Source: Lysobacterales bacterium (GTDB lineage: Bacteria > Pseudomonadota > Gammaproteobacteria > Xanthomonadales > SZUA-36). Taken from it: a DNA stretch of 64,000 nucleotides. The notes beneath the pieces are model-generated. The model did not search any database. It was not told where the DNA came from and worked only from the letters and a program-made list of their open reading frames with translations. The translations under genes were made by a program, and so were the position numbers. Shown piece after piece: positions 50,333 to 59,236 of this stretch (positions are counted from its first letter, which is position 1; the number at the start of each line of letters is the position of its first letter). Location of the stretch: contig JABDLD010000092.1 of the NCBI GenBank assembly GCA_013001885.1, forward strand, positions 1-64,000. The letters are read 5' to 3'.

Positions 50333-53173
50333 ATGCATGAACAACAGACTGACCTGGGAACTCCGGCGCCACTGAAAATAGGCGCGCCCGTCTCGCTGGT
50401 GATAGACGGCAATGCAATAACCGTGCCCGAGGGCTCGTCCGTGATGCGGGCAGCAGCGCTGGCCGGGGCCAAAGTTCCCAGGCTATGCGCTACTGACAGC
50501 ATGGATGCCTTTGGCTCGTGCCGGGTATGCCTGGTTGAAATCGAGGGGCGAAAGGGTTTTCCGGCCTCATGCACCACTAAAGTTGAAGCGGACATGGTGG
50601 TGCATACGCAGTCTGAACCGCTGGACGAATTGCGCCGCAACGTGGTTGAGCTGTACGTGTCCGACCATCCGCTGGAGTGTGTCAGTTGCTCTGCCAACGG
50701 TGAATGCGAACTGCAGGACGTGGCGGAGGCTCTGGGCGTGGAAACCAGCCGGTACGGGATGGACGGCGCCAGTCACCAGCAGCAGGAGAAAGACGAGTCC
50801 AACCCATATTTTACCTTCGACCCGTCACAGTGCATTGTCTGCTATCGCTGCGTTCGGGCCTGTGACGACATCCAGGGGACTTTTGCCCTGAGTGTGAGCG
50901 GCAGGGGGTTCGATTCGCAAATCACCGCCGGTCAGGAAGACGGCTTCATGGCGTCCGACTGCGTGTCCTGCGGCGCCTGCGTAAGCAGTTGCCCGACCGA
51001 GGCATTGATGGAAAAAACGGTGATCGAGCACGGGCTGCCCGAGCGCAGTGTGACCACCACTTGCGCTTACTGCGGAGTGGGGTGCTCGTTCCATGCCGAG
51101 CTCAAGGGAGACACGGTCCTTCGCATGACCCCAGACAAGGAAGGTCAGGCTAACGAAGGCCATGCCTGCATCAAGGGCAGATTCGCCTTCGGCTACGCCA
51201 CGCACAAGGATCGCATCACGCAGCCGATGATCCGGGAACGTATCGAGGATCCCTGGCGTGAAGTCAGCTGGGATGAGGCGATCGGGCACACGGCCGCCCG
51301 ACTGCGCGCCATTCAGGAAAAGTACGGTCCGGACAGCATTGGCGGCATCACATCCTCTCGCTGCACCAACGAGGAAACCTACCTGGTGCAGAAGATGGTC
51401 CGTGCCGCATTCGGCAACAACAATGTCGATACCTGCGCCCGCGTCTGTCACTCGCCCACCGGATACGGTTTGAAAACAACGCTCGGTGAGTCTGCCGGCA
51501 CCCAGGCGTTCAGTTCGGTGTCCAGCGCCGATGTCGTGCTGGTCATGGGGGCCAATCCCAGCGATGCACATCCGGTTTTCGCCTCGCGCCTCAAACGCCG
51601 GCTGCGTGAGGGAGCCAGGCTGATCGTCGCCGATCCAAGGCGGATCGAACTGGTCAGTTCACCGCACATCCGGGCCGATCACCATCTCGCGCTGCGACCC
51701 GGTAGCAATGTTGCATTCATCAACGCCATGGCGCACGTGGTGGTGACCGAAGGCCTCGAGGACAGCGCATTTATCTCTTCTCGCTGTGAACAGGAACCGT
51801 ACCGCAAGTGGCGCGATTTCATATCCGATGAGCAGAATTCGCCGGAGGCGACCGAGAGCATCACCGGAATCCCGGCGTCCGATCTGCGGTTGGCCGCGCG
51901 CCTTTTTGCCGGCGTTCGAAATGCCGCTATCTACTATGGGCTCGGCGTGTCTGAGCACAGCCAGGGGTCGACCACCGTTATGGGCATCGCCAACCTGGCC
52001 ATGGTCACGGGCAACCTCGGCCGTGAGGGTGTGGGCGTGAACCCGCTTCGCGGCCAGAATAATGTTCAGGGGTCGTGCGATATGGGGTCCTTTCCCCACG
52101 AACTGCCGGGCTACCGGCACATCTCGGATCCGGCGGTGCGAAACCTGTTTGAGCAGGACTGGAACACGAACCTGAGAGCAGAGCCCGGATTGCGCATTCC
52201 GAACATGTTCGATGCTTCGATCAGCGGGAATTTCAAGGGCCTCTATGTTCAGGGGGAAGACGTCGCCCAGAGCGATCCGAATACCCAGCACGTGGAACAA
52301 GCGCTCAGGTCGCTCGAGTGCCTGGTGGTGCAGGATATTTTTCTGAACGAAACGGCGCGCTTCGCGCACGTGCTTTTACCGGGTTCTTCCTTTCTGGAAA
52401 AGAACGGCACGTTCACCAACGCGGAGCGCCGAATTTCAATGGTGCGCAAGGCTATGGAACCCCTTGCCGGTCTCGAGGACTGGCAGGTGACGATGGCCCT
52501 GAGCAACGCGCTGGGATACCCGATGGAGTACAGCCACCCGTCTGAAATCATGGACGAGATTGCACGCCTGACCCCGACGTTTTCGGGTGTCAGTTACGCC
52601 AAACTGGACCGCCTGGGAAGTATCCAGTGGCCCTGTAACGATGAATCGCCCGAAGGGACCCCAACGATGCATGTGGGCGAGTTCGTCCGCGGCAAAGGCT
52701 ACTTCGCGATTACCGGCTTTGTGCCGACCGAAGAGCGCTCAACGCGCAAATATCCGCTGTTGATGACAACCGGCCGGATCCTGTCGCAATACAACGTGGG
52801 CGCGCAAACGCGGCGCACGCAGAATTCGGAGTTCTACAGCGAGGACGTGCTCGAGATTCATCCTTTCGATGCGGAGGAGCGCGGCATTTCCGAAGGGGAC
52901 TGGTGCGGCATTGCGAGCCGTGCGGGTAACACCGTGCTGCGGGCGGTGCTGACTGACCGCGTGCAGCCCGGCGTGGTCTATACGACCTTCCATTTTCCGT
53001 CCAGCGGCGCCAACGTTATCACGACCGATAATTCAGACTGGGCGACCAATTGCCCCGAATACAAGGTCACTGCCGTTCAGGTCACGCAGGTCAGGGAGCC
53101 CTCCAACTGGCAAAAAGAGTACGAGGCCTTCGCCACGCGTCAGGAGGAGTTGCTGGACAAGGCCCGTGTCTGA
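50333..53173 (+). CDS. fdsA: NAD-dependent formate dehydrogenase alpha subunit
   Basis: This 946-residue molybdoenzyme oxidises formate to CO2. N-terminal NuoG-like part: [2Fe-2S] ligands C52, C63, C66, C80; a His-Cys3 cluster (H112, C116, C119, C125); two [4Fe-4S] sets (C167-C177 and C210-C220). Then the MopB domain with a [4Fe-4S] set (C244, C247, C251, C279) and the molybdenum ligand C372 followed by H373 in RVCHSPT. The ligand codon is TGT (51446-51448), so the enzyme uses cysteine, not selenocysteine. Length and order match FdsA of Rhodobacter and Cupriavidus. Oxygen-tolerant NAD-linked activity is typical. Confidence 0.95.
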   Translation: MHEQQTDLGTPAPLKIGAPVSLVIDGNAITVPEGSSVMRAAALAGAKVPRLCATDSMDAFGSCRVCLVEIEGRKGFPASCTTKVEADMVVHTQSEPLDELRRNVVELYVSDHPLECVSCSANGECELQDVAEALGVETSRYGMDGASHQQQEKDESNPYFTFDPSQCIVCYRCVRACDDIQGTFALSVSGRGFDSQITAGQEDGFMASDCVSCGACVSSCPTEALMEKTVIEHGLPERSVTTTCAYCGVGCSFHAELKGDTVLRMTPDKEGQANEGHACIKGRFAFGYATHKDRITQPMIRERIEDPWREVSWDEAIGHTAARLRAIQEKYGPDSIGGITSSRCTNEETYLVQKMVRAAFGNNNVDTCARVCHSPTGYGLKTTLGESAGTQAFSSVSSADVVLVMGANPSDAHPVFASRLKRRLREGARLIVADPRRIELVSSPHIRADHHLALRPGSNVAFINAMAHVVVTEGLEDSAFISSRCEQEPYRKWRDFISDEQNSPEATESITGIPASDLRLAARLFAGVRNAAIYYGLGVSEHSQGSTTVMGIANLAMVTGNLGREGVGVNPLRGQNNVQGSCDMGSFPHELPGYRHISDPAVRNLFEQDWNTNLRAEPGLRIPNMFDASISGNFKGLYVQGEDVAQSDPNTQHVEQALRSLECLVVQDIFLNETARFAHVLLPGSSFLEKNGTFTNAERRISMVRKAMEPLAGLEDWQVTMALSNALGYPMEYSHPSEIMDEIARLTPTFSGVSYAKLDRLGSIQWPCNDESPEGTPTMHVGEFVRGKGYFAITGFVPTEERSTRKYPLLMTTGRILSQYNVGAQTRRTQNSEFYSEDVLEIHPFDAEERGISEGDWCGIASRAGNTVLRAVLTDRVQPGVVYTTFHFPSSGANVITTDNSDWATNCPEYKVTAVQVTQVREPSNWQKEYEAFATRQEELLDKARV

Positions 53174-54008
53174 ATCCCGGGGCGTTCGGGTCTCCCAATG
53201 GCGCTCCCTCTCAACGGAGGAGGGGCCGGCCGGCGCCCACGGACCGCCCGGCCGCGTGGAAACAGCGGATGACTGCATTGCGTCCGAGGTGCCGGTGGCC
53301 TTCACTTTTAACCGCGTCTCGCACGTGGTCATGATGGCTTCGCCCTGCGACCTCGAAGATTTTGCCGTGGGCTTTTCTGTGACCGAAGGCCTGGTGGGCA
53401 GCACGGACGATATCGAAAATGTACGGGTCATTCCCCGTACGGGCGGTATTGAACTGGCGATGACGATCAATGAAGCCTGGTTTGACCGCCTTGCCACGCA
53501 ACGGCGCAACATGGCGGGGCGGACCGGCTGCGGCCTGTGCGGTGCCGAGAACATCGAGCAGGCCCTGCGACGCCCTCAACCCGTGGGCCGTGCCCTGGAA
53601 ACGAGCCATACGGCAATGCAAAATGCCGTTCAGGCGCTGGAAAATCATCAGCCTTTACAGGCCCGGACCGGGGCTGCTCACGGGGCTGCCTGGTGCAGTC
53701 CCCAGGGCGATATTCTTGCGTTGCGGGAGGATATAGGCCGGCATAATGCACTGGACAAACTGATTGGTGGTCTGCTCCGAAGCGGTTCCGACCCAGCGGC
53801 GGGATTCGCGCTCGTATCAAGCCGGGCGAGCTACGAAATGGTACTCAAAACGGCCGCTGCAGGGATGGAGTTGATCCTCGCGGTTTCCGCTCCGACATCA
53901 CTGGCGGTGGAGTTTGCAGAGCGCTCGGGCGTTACGCTGGTAGGGTTTGCGCGGCCGGGGCGGCATAATGTCTATACTTTTCCGGAGCGGATAATGGAAT
54001 GGGGATGA
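53166..54008 (+). CDS. fdhD: Formate dehydrogenase sulfurtransferase FdhD
   Basis: This 280-residue maturation factor transfers sulfur to the molybdenum cofactor of formate dehydrogenases. The conserved cysteine loop is GCGLCGAEN, with VTEGLV, REDIGRHNALDKLIGG and SSRASYEMVLK typical. The start is GTG 53166, overlapping the fdsA stop by 8 bases. Position inside the operon between fdsA and fdsD is common. Confidence 0.95.
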   Translation: MSESRGVRVSQWRSLSTEEGPAGAHGPPGRVETADDCIASEVPVAFTFNRVSHVVMMASPCDLEDFAVGFSVTEGLVGSTDDIENVRVIPRTGGIELAMTINEAWFDRLATQRRNMAGRTGCGLCGAENIEQALRRPQPVGRALETSHTAMQNAVQALENHQPLQARTGAAHGAAWCSPQGDILALREDIGRHNALDKLIGGLLRSGSDPAAGFALVSSRASYEMVLKTAAAGMELILAVSAPTSLAVEFAERSGVTLVGFARPGRHNVYTFPERIMEWG

Positions 54009-54012
54009 CCTG

Positions 54013-54222
54013 ATGCAGGAAGTGGAACAACTGGTCAAAATGGTGAACCAGATCGCGGATAATTTCAGTTTCCACGACGATGCGGTTGATCGCATTGAAG
54101 ATCATCTGAAACGCTTTTGGGCGCCCTCGATGCAAAAAAAACTGATCGATTTCGATAACACGCAGGGTGCGGAGTTGAAACCAGCTGCCCGGGAAGCGAT
54201 CAAACGCCTGGAAGCCGGTTGA
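54013..54222 (+). CDS. fdsD: Formate dehydrogenase delta subunit
   Basis: This 69-residue protein matches FdsD: LVKMVNQIADNFSF, then DHLKRFWAPSMQKKL and a closing AAREAIKRL helix. FdsD is needed for maturation or stability of FdsGBA rather than catalysis. It begins 4 bases after fdhD and overlaps mobA by 4. Confidence 0.9.
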   Translation: MQEVEQLVKMVNQIADNFSFHDDAVDRIEDHLKRFWAPSMQKKLIDFDNTQGAELKPAAREAIKRLEAG

Positions 54223-54854
54223 TGCCAGCAGCGCCCAGCACTGACGGACCTCCGGCTGGCGTGATCCTGGCCGGCGGGCGGTCAAAACGCATGGGAGGCA
54301 CGCCCAAGGCGCTGGCGCCGCTGGCTGCCAGGCCTCTGCTCCAGCACGTGATTGACCGAGTTGCCCCCCAGGTTGACGAGCTGTATCTCAGTGTTGAAAA
54401 AACTTCGAAAGCGCTTGGCGCTTTTGGACTTCGGCAAGTTCCCGATCCCGAGCCGGATGCCGGCCCGCTGGCGGGAATGCTGGCGGCGATGCAGCAGATG
54501 GCAGCGGAGCGGCACTGGTTGTTGCTGGTGCCTTGTGACGCGCCCTTTCTTCCGTCCGATCTTGCGATGTGCCTGCTGGATTGTGCCGCCAGGTCTTCAC
54601 TTCCGGGGGCGGTAGTGAGCTACCGTTGCGAACTGCAGCCGACATTTTCCATCTGGCACCGGAGCATTCTGCAGCGTCTCGAGCAGGCAGTAGATCGTGA
54701 CGGGATGGCCGGTTTCAAACAATTTCTCGAAGTGGTTGAAACGGCGACTCTCGAATGGCCCCGCGCAGATCCTTCACCGTTCTTCAACATCAACGACCGG
54801 CAGTCCCTGGTGGATGCCGGCCGCATTCTGGATCAACACGTCAGGACCCGGTAA
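54219..54854 (+). CDS. mobA: Molybdenum cofactor guanylyltransferase
   Basis: This 211-residue enzyme adds GMP to molybdopterin to form the bis-MGD cofactor used by FdsA. It has the nucleotide motif LAGGRSKRMGG near residue 18, PLAGMLAAMQ and VPCDAPFLP with the metal-binding aspartate, and FFNINDRQSL near the end. It is placed directly after fdsD and before moeA, so the operon makes its own cofactor. Confidence 0.93.
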   Translation: MMPAAPSTDGPPAGVILAGGRSKRMGGTPKALAPLAARPLLQHVIDRVAPQVDELYLSVEKTSKALGAFGLRQVPDPEPDAGPLAGMLAAMQQMAAERHWLLLVPCDAPFLPSDLAMCLLDCAARSSLPGAVVSYRCELQPTFSIWHRSILQRLEQAVDRDGMAGFKQFLEVVETATLEWPRADPSPFFNINDRQSLVDAGRILDQHVRTR

Positions 54855-54856
54855 TC

Positions 54857-56041
54857 ATGCTCAGTGTCGAACAGTCCATTTCCAGCCTAATGCAGAACAG
54901 TAAACGTCTCGCAGACGGCGAAACCATCGATTTGATCGACGCCTGCGGGCGCACGCTGGCCGACTCAATCATCGCGCCGATCGACGTTCCGCCGGCAGAC
55001 AACAGCGCGATGGACGGATACGCGCTGCGGCATGCAGACGGGCAAAACGGGCGCGTGGCCATTCCCGTCAGCCAGCGCATTACGGCCGGTTCTGTGCCGC
55101 AGGGACTGCAGCCCGGTAGCGCGGCCCGGATTTTCACCGGCGCCGAAATTCCGCCGGGGGCCGACACCGTCGTGATGCAAGAGCACTGCGAGGAAGAAAA
55201 CAATGCGGTCAGGATTCTGAAACTGCCCGCCGCCGGGGCCAATATCCGGCGCAGGGGACAGGATCTTGCCACCGGCCAGCAGGTATTGCAGCGGGGGTTG
55301 CGCCTGAGATCCCAGGACCTGGGGCTGGCTGCCTCGCTGGGCATCGCCCGGGTACCGGTATACCGCCGCCTCAGAGTGGCCGTGATGTCCACCGGTGATG
55401 AACTGCGTGATCCCGGAGACGAATTGCAGCCCGGGCAGATCTACAACTCCAACCGCTTCACGATGAGGTCGCAGCTTGCCGAATGGGGTTTCGACGTTCT
55501 GGATATGGGGGTCGCCAGGGATGATCCGGCTGCTGTTCGTGAAGTTCTGCAGGAGTCTGCGCGGCAGGCAGACGTTGTGATTACGTCGGGAGGTGTTTCG
55601 GTAGGCGAGGAGGACCACGTGAGGGACGTGGTCGAGTCGCTGGGTGCGATTGACCTGTGGCGCATAGCAATCAAGCCCGGCAAGCCGTTTGCTTTCGGAC
55701 ACATAATGGGCAAGCCGTTCATCGGCCTGCCGGGCAATCCCGTTTCGGTATTCGTGACATTGCTGGTGATCGCGCGCCCCTATCTTTTTGCCTGCCAGGG
55801 CATAGCGGACCCGGTGCTGGCCCCCATGCGGCAAACGGCCCGGTTCAGCCATAAAGTGAGTCAGCGCGAAGACTATCTGCGGGTGCGGGCGTCCGCATCC
55901 GGTCTCGAGTTGTTTCCCAACCAGAGCAGCGGGGTTTTGTATTCAACCTCCTGGGGTGATGGCCTGGTGCGGCAAAAGGCGGGCGAAGAAATCAGCGATG
56001 GGTCGCTGGTTGATTATTTTCCTTTCGCTCTGTTCAACTAG
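54857..56041 (+). CDS. moeA: Molybdopterin molybdenumtransferase
   Basis: This 394-residue protein inserts molybdate into adenylylated molybdopterin. It has DVPPADNSAMDGYALR, RIFTGAEIPPGADTVVMQEH, VMSTGDEL, IYNSNRF, the TSGGVSVGEEDHV pocket, KPGKPFAFG and GLPGNPVS, all standard. The start ATG 54857 follows the mobA stop by 2 bases; the longer open frame upstream lies inside mobA. It ends the formate dehydrogenase operon, with an 8-base overlap with the convergent lhgO. Confidence 0.94.
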   Translation: MLSVEQSISSLMQNSKRLADGETIDLIDACGRTLADSIIAPIDVPPADNSAMDGYALRHADGQNGRVAIPVSQRITAGSVPQGLQPGSAARIFTGAEIPPGADTVVMQEHCEEENNAVRILKLPAAGANIRRRGQDLATGQQVLQRGLRLRSQDLGLAASLGIARVPVYRRLRVAVMSTGDELRDPGDELQPGQIYNSNRFTMRSQLAEWGFDVLDMGVARDDPAAVREVLQESARQADVVITSGGVSVGEEDHVRDVVESLGAIDLWRIAIKPGKPFAFGHIMGKPFIGLPGNPVSVFVTLLVIARPYLFACQGIADPVLAPMRQTARFSHKVSQREDYLRVRASASGLELFPNQSSGVLYSTSWGDGLVRQKAGEEISDGSLVDYFPFALFN

Positions 56042-57221
56042 TCAGCAGGCTGCAAATATGTCGCCCGATCGGTATCGCAGACGTGGCCGCAGGAGACGGT
56101 GCGTTGCAGACGTGCAGGCTGCGGGCGGTCTGCCGGATGAGAAAATCATGCAGCATTGTACCGTCACGCATTACGGCCTGGGCGCGAACACCCGCCGGGT
56201 GCGGTAACAAGTCCGCGCTTGCCAGTTGGGGACAATATTTTCGTACCTCGGCGAGATAGGCCTTTTTCCATAGCGAATTCCTGGTTTCCCTGAGACCGTG
56301 ATGAAGGTGTCGGGCAGTGGCTTTCCAGAATCCGGGAAAAGTCATCATATCCAAGGTGTCGCGCAGGTCGAAATTGAGGTGTCCGTAACCTTCCCGCTTC
56401 CAACCCTGCACGGCATTGGGTCCGACTGTGACGGTGCCGTCGTGCATCAGCGTCAGGTGGACTCCGAGGAATGGCAGGGCCGGATCCGGCACGGGGTAGA
56501 TGAGGTGCCGGATCAATCCATCCAGTTCGGGGCGCAACCGGTAGTATTCCCCGCGGTAAGGCACGATCCGGAATCCGTCATCGAGGTTCTGCATTCGGGC
56601 CAGCCGGTCGGCCATCAGTCCGGCGCAGACGGCCAGTTTCCTGCTGCTGAACGAGTCAGCTCCGCTATGAACGCATATAGAGTCGCTGTGCTCGGTTATT
56701 CCTGTCACTTCGGTGTCAGGAAGATAATGACCGCCGCGTCGGGAGAATTGCCGAAGCATTTCCCGGCAAATGGCCGCGTAGTCCACGATACCCGTCTCCC
56801 TGACCAGGATCGCTGCGCTGCCCCTGATCGCCGGTTCGAGTTCCCGCAGCCGGGCGGAGCTGAGCAGTTCGGGTTCCAGACCGTTTTCCCTACAGCGCTG
56901 GAATAGCTGCTGCAGACGGCTCGACTCGACCTCGCTGGTTGCGACGATAAGCTTCCCGGTGCGGCGGCAGGTGATGCCGTGATCCCGGCAAAAAACATAG
57001 GTCGCGCTCGCGCCCTCCCGGCAAAACCGGGCTTTCAGACTGCCGGGTTCGTAATAAACTCCGGCGTGGATGACGCCGCTGTTATGCCCGGTCTGGTGGC
57101 GCGCGGGAGAGGATTCTTTCTCCAGCAGCAGTATCCGGGCTTTTTCTTTCGACTTTTGCAGTTGCCAGGCGGTGGACAGCCCGACGATTCCGGCGCCTAT
57201 GATGATGAAGTCGTAGTTCAA
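56034..57221 (-). CDS. lhgO: L-2-hydroxyglutarate oxidase
   Basis: This 395-residue FAD enzyme of the DAO/LhgO group has the dinucleotide-binding start FIIIGAGIVGLSTAWQL, HNSGVIHAGVYYEPGSLKARFC (the LhgO hallmark), the product-site GPNAVQGWKREGYG and AGVRAQAVMRDG. It oxidises L-2-hydroxyglutarate to 2-oxoglutarate, passing electrons to the quinone pool. The sequence ends NAPSPAATSAIPIG in place of a clear glycine-rich FAD closing motif, still typical. It is transcribed alone. Confidence 0.93.
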   Translation of the reverse strand: MNYDFIIIGAGIVGLSTAWQLQKSKEKARILLLEKESSPARHQTGHNSGVIHAGVYYEPGSLKARFCREGASATYVFCRDHGITCRRTGKLIVATSEVESSRLQQLFQRCRENGLEPELLSSARLRELEPAIRGSAAILVRETGIVDYAAICREMLRQFSRRGGHYLPDTEVTGITEHSDSICVHSGADSFSSRKLAVCAGLMADRLARMQNLDDGFRIVPYRGEYYRLRPELDGLIRHLIYPVPDPALPFLGVHLTLMHDGTVTVGPNAVQGWKREGYGHLNFDLRDTLDMMTFPGFWKATARHLHHGLRETRNSLWKKAYLAEVRKYCPQLASADLLPHPAGVRAQAVMRDGTMLHDFLIRQTARSLHVCNAPSPAATSAIPIGRHICSLLTS

Positions 57222-57345
57222 TTTAAAGCCAGGGTTCGTTGCTCGGGTGCACTAAGCATATGCCCTCGGGCATAATGCGTCGATATGAAAGCCGCATTAT
57301 GTGAGAAATCCGGTTTGGCCGGAGTCCCGGAAGTTGTTTAAAGGC

Positions 57346-57549
57346 ATGCTCCGGATTTGTGCTTTACTCATTCTGCTCGCACCCGTAATGTTCACGGCTG
57401 GACTGGCCGCGGCAGAAAAGCCGGCGATTTCATTGCAGGCGAATGGCGAAAAACTAACCGGTTTGTGGCTTGGGAAGAACGGTGACATCGCGGTATACAG
57501 GGCTATTTCTTTTGCCACGAGGAAACAACTCAAGCTGGACCACGGTTAA
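57346..57549 (+). pseudogene. Probable N-terminal remnant of a carboxylesterase
   Basis: This 67-residue open stretch has a signal peptide (about 1-22, GLAAAE) followed by a short segment, LTGLWLGKNGDIAVYRAISFA, split by a normal start for type B carboxylesterases (G-x-L-x-G ... V-x-x-FRGIPYA). It then runs into RKQLKLDHG and stops; the catalytic regions are missing. GTG 57301 is an alternative start. It lies 29 bases before the ferredoxin gene. The resemblance is short, so a small unrelated secreted protein remains possible. Confidence 0.4.
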
Positions 57550-57578
57550 AGCACTACAGGAACAGGATAAGAACCGAA

Positions 57579-57893
57579 ATGATCAGGATTAAAGTGACGG
57601 ATCTTGACGGCCGTCAGCATGAAATCGAAGCTCCACCGGGCGAGGTTCTGATGGAGACGCTGCGCGAACAGGACTGGGGTGTTGCGGCTCTCTGTGGCGG
57701 TATGTGCTCGTGTGCTACCTGCCATGTCTATATCGAGAATGGATGGCTGGAAAAATTTCCGCCTAAAGACTCGGACGAGGAAGAACTGCTCGAGATGATG
57801 GACTATTTCCAGCCCAATTCAAGATTGAGTTGCCAGTTACGCCTCGAGCAAGGCCACGATGGCCTGGGTATTGTGCTCGCGCCAGAAGAGTAG
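57579..57893 (+). CDS. Adrenodoxin-type [2Fe-2S] ferredoxin
   Basis: This 104-residue soluble electron carrier has cluster ligands C39, C45, C48 (in CGGMCSCATCH) and C85 (in LSCQL), the adrenodoxin/putidaredoxin pattern. Residue C43 is extra, and the body LMETLREQDWGV and EEELLEMMDYF is usual for ferredoxins that serve P450s or Rieske oxygenases. No such oxygenase gene is seen in the window, so the redox partner is unknown. Confidence 0.92.
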   Translation: MIRIKVTDLDGRQHEIEAPPGEVLMETLREQDWGVAALCGGMCSCATCHVYIENGWLEKFPPKDSDEEELLEMMDYFQPNSRLSCQLRLEQGHDGLGIVLAPEE

Positions 57894-57916
57894 GCTGCGG
57901 TGATGCACGTCATGCC

Positions 57917-58483
57917 CTAACCGGGATTGCAAACCCCGCTGCGCGCCGGAGCGTTCTCCAGCCACCCGTCTTCTGCAACCTTGATGAGGTTGGGTCGTGA
58001 GTCCGATTCCTTCAGGCAAATCTCGAATTGCCCCGAGCTTTCGTCGTGGTCGGCGACAAGGCCCGTCAGCGTAAAGGCAGCCCGCGTCTTTACCGCCCCC
58101 ATCGCGGTTACCTGGACATCCTGCTTCGGCGCATCAAATGAGCGGATCCGTTCGATTTCGTCGGGCTGGCCGTTGCCGTTGCCGTCAGAAAACACCAGCC
58201 AGCCGAGATTCCAGTTGCCGTCTTTTCGGCAGGACTGTCCGTTTGAGCTGGGGCACACGACGACCGTGCTGCTCCGCGCCGCGGCTTCGGCCTGAGCGAG
58301 CTGCAGCGCGGTAAATATTTCTCCGGAGGCAGATTTCAGGTGATATTTCGCCAATAAAACATTTGATCCCGGGACAGCAATCGTGATCACGATGGCAATG
58401 GCCGCCAATATGATGATCATTTCCAGAACGGTCAGCCCGAGTAATCCGTGGTGCTTATTTTTAGACCTGTTCGTGAATGGCAT
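57917..58483 (-). CDS. GspH/FimT-type pseudopilin 1
   Basis: This 188-residue prepilin-like protein has the cleavage and methylation region GLTVLEMIIILAAIAIVIT, where the mature protein would start after the glycine, and a hydrophobic alpha-1 helix. A C-terminal beta-sheet domain follows with a CPSSNGQSC segment and EICLKE. FimT-type minor pilins help type IV pilus assembly or DNA binding during competence. It is 27 bases downstream of the second pseudopilin gene. No other pilus genes are nearby. Confidence 0.85.
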   Translation of the reverse strand: MPFTNRSKNKHHGLLGLTVLEMIIILAAIAIVITIAVPGSNVLLAKYHLKSASGEIFTALQLAQAEAAARSSTVVVCPSSNGQSCRKDGNWNLGWLVFSDGNGNGQPDEIERIRSFDAPKQDVQVTAMGAVKTRAAFTLTGLVADHDESSGQFEICLKESDSRPNLIKVAEDGWLENAPARSGVCNPG

Positions 58484-58510
58484 GGCATTACTTCCCGTAT
58501 CTTTTGTTAA

Positions 58511-58948
58511 TTACTGGATCTCAATTGTTGACGTAACCGTCTCGTCAACACGAGATACCAGGAGGACGCGGCCCGGATCGCTTACCAGGCCCCTTTCATC
58601 GAAATGGAACGTGTTCCGCTCGGATACGAGGACAATGTCCGGGGGCAGACTGTAATTCTGAATCTGCAGCACGCTACCGGCACCACGCTGGCCCGTCGCG
58701 GCAAAACTTATGGTCTGTTGAGCGCCGTTTTCGGAGGAAATGTTCATCATGATCTCTGATTCGGACATTCGCGCCGTCCTTCTAGCCGCCTGCAGCGAAT
58801 AGCGGACGTTTTCAGTTGCCGCATTCATATCAGCTTTGATCGCAGCGCCGTTGATCGAAGGCACAGCAAAAGACAGCAGGATGATCAGGAGTCCAACCAC
58901 CAGCAAAATTTCAATCAGGGTAATTCCCTTGGAGTGCTTCTTGTTCAT
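58511..58948 (-). CDS. GspH/FimT-type pseudopilin 2
   Basis: This 145-residue prepilin has the processing site KGITLIEILLVVGLLIILL (cleavage after G8, then ITLIE) and a short C-terminal globular part ending TSTIEIQ. Upstream of the pair there is a 288-base region with no other gene. Both pseudopilin genes are transcribed together, the second being FimT-like in length (about 150 to 190 residues). Minor pilin genes away from a fim/pil cluster suggest an orphan pair. Confidence 0.85.
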   Translation of the reverse strand: MNKKHSKGITLIEILLVVGLLIILLSFAVPSINGAAIKADMNAATENVRYSLQAARRTARMSESEIMMNISSENGAQQTISFAATGQRGAGSVLQIQNYSLPPDIVLVSERNTFHFDERGLVSDPGRVLLVSRVDETVTSTIEIQ

Positions 58949-59167
58949 AATCCCCTACGGTATCGGCAGGACGAATTCAGTCCCGGCAGGTGCTGTCCCT
59001 GATTAACCCCGGCAAGCCTTCCGTTCCCCTTGGCTCACCGGTCGCCGATCCGTAGCGAATTAATTTACCTGTTACAGATACAAGTATAGCCAATCTGTCC
59101 GCGGCATTTGCTTGTAGCCCGACCGTTCAGCGGGCATAAGTGACCGTTCAGTCCTTCAGAAACAAGA

Positions 59168-59194
59168 AAACCGGCACCCAGATGGCGCCGGTTT
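59168..59194 (-). terminator. Intrinsic terminator of the Cys-rich repeat gene
   Basis: Eight-base arms aaaccggc (59168-59175) and gccggttt (59187-59194) form a stem; on the minus strand it is followed by TTCTTGTTTC. It lies 43 bases beyond the stop of the gene at 59237. Confidence 0.65.
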
Positions 59195-59236
59195 CAGTTC
59201 AGTCTTCAGCGGCTTACCGCTGGATCAAAACAGTGT

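Noticed and set aside
51446-51448. Selenocysteine codon at the formate dehydrogenase active site
   Set aside because: The codon is TGT, so the molybdenum ligand is cysteine.
48315-53173. Complex I (NuoEFG) genes
   Set aside because: The large subunit has the MopB domain with CHSPT, and fdhD and fdsD lie in the operon, as in formate dehydrogenase; no other Nuo genes are present.
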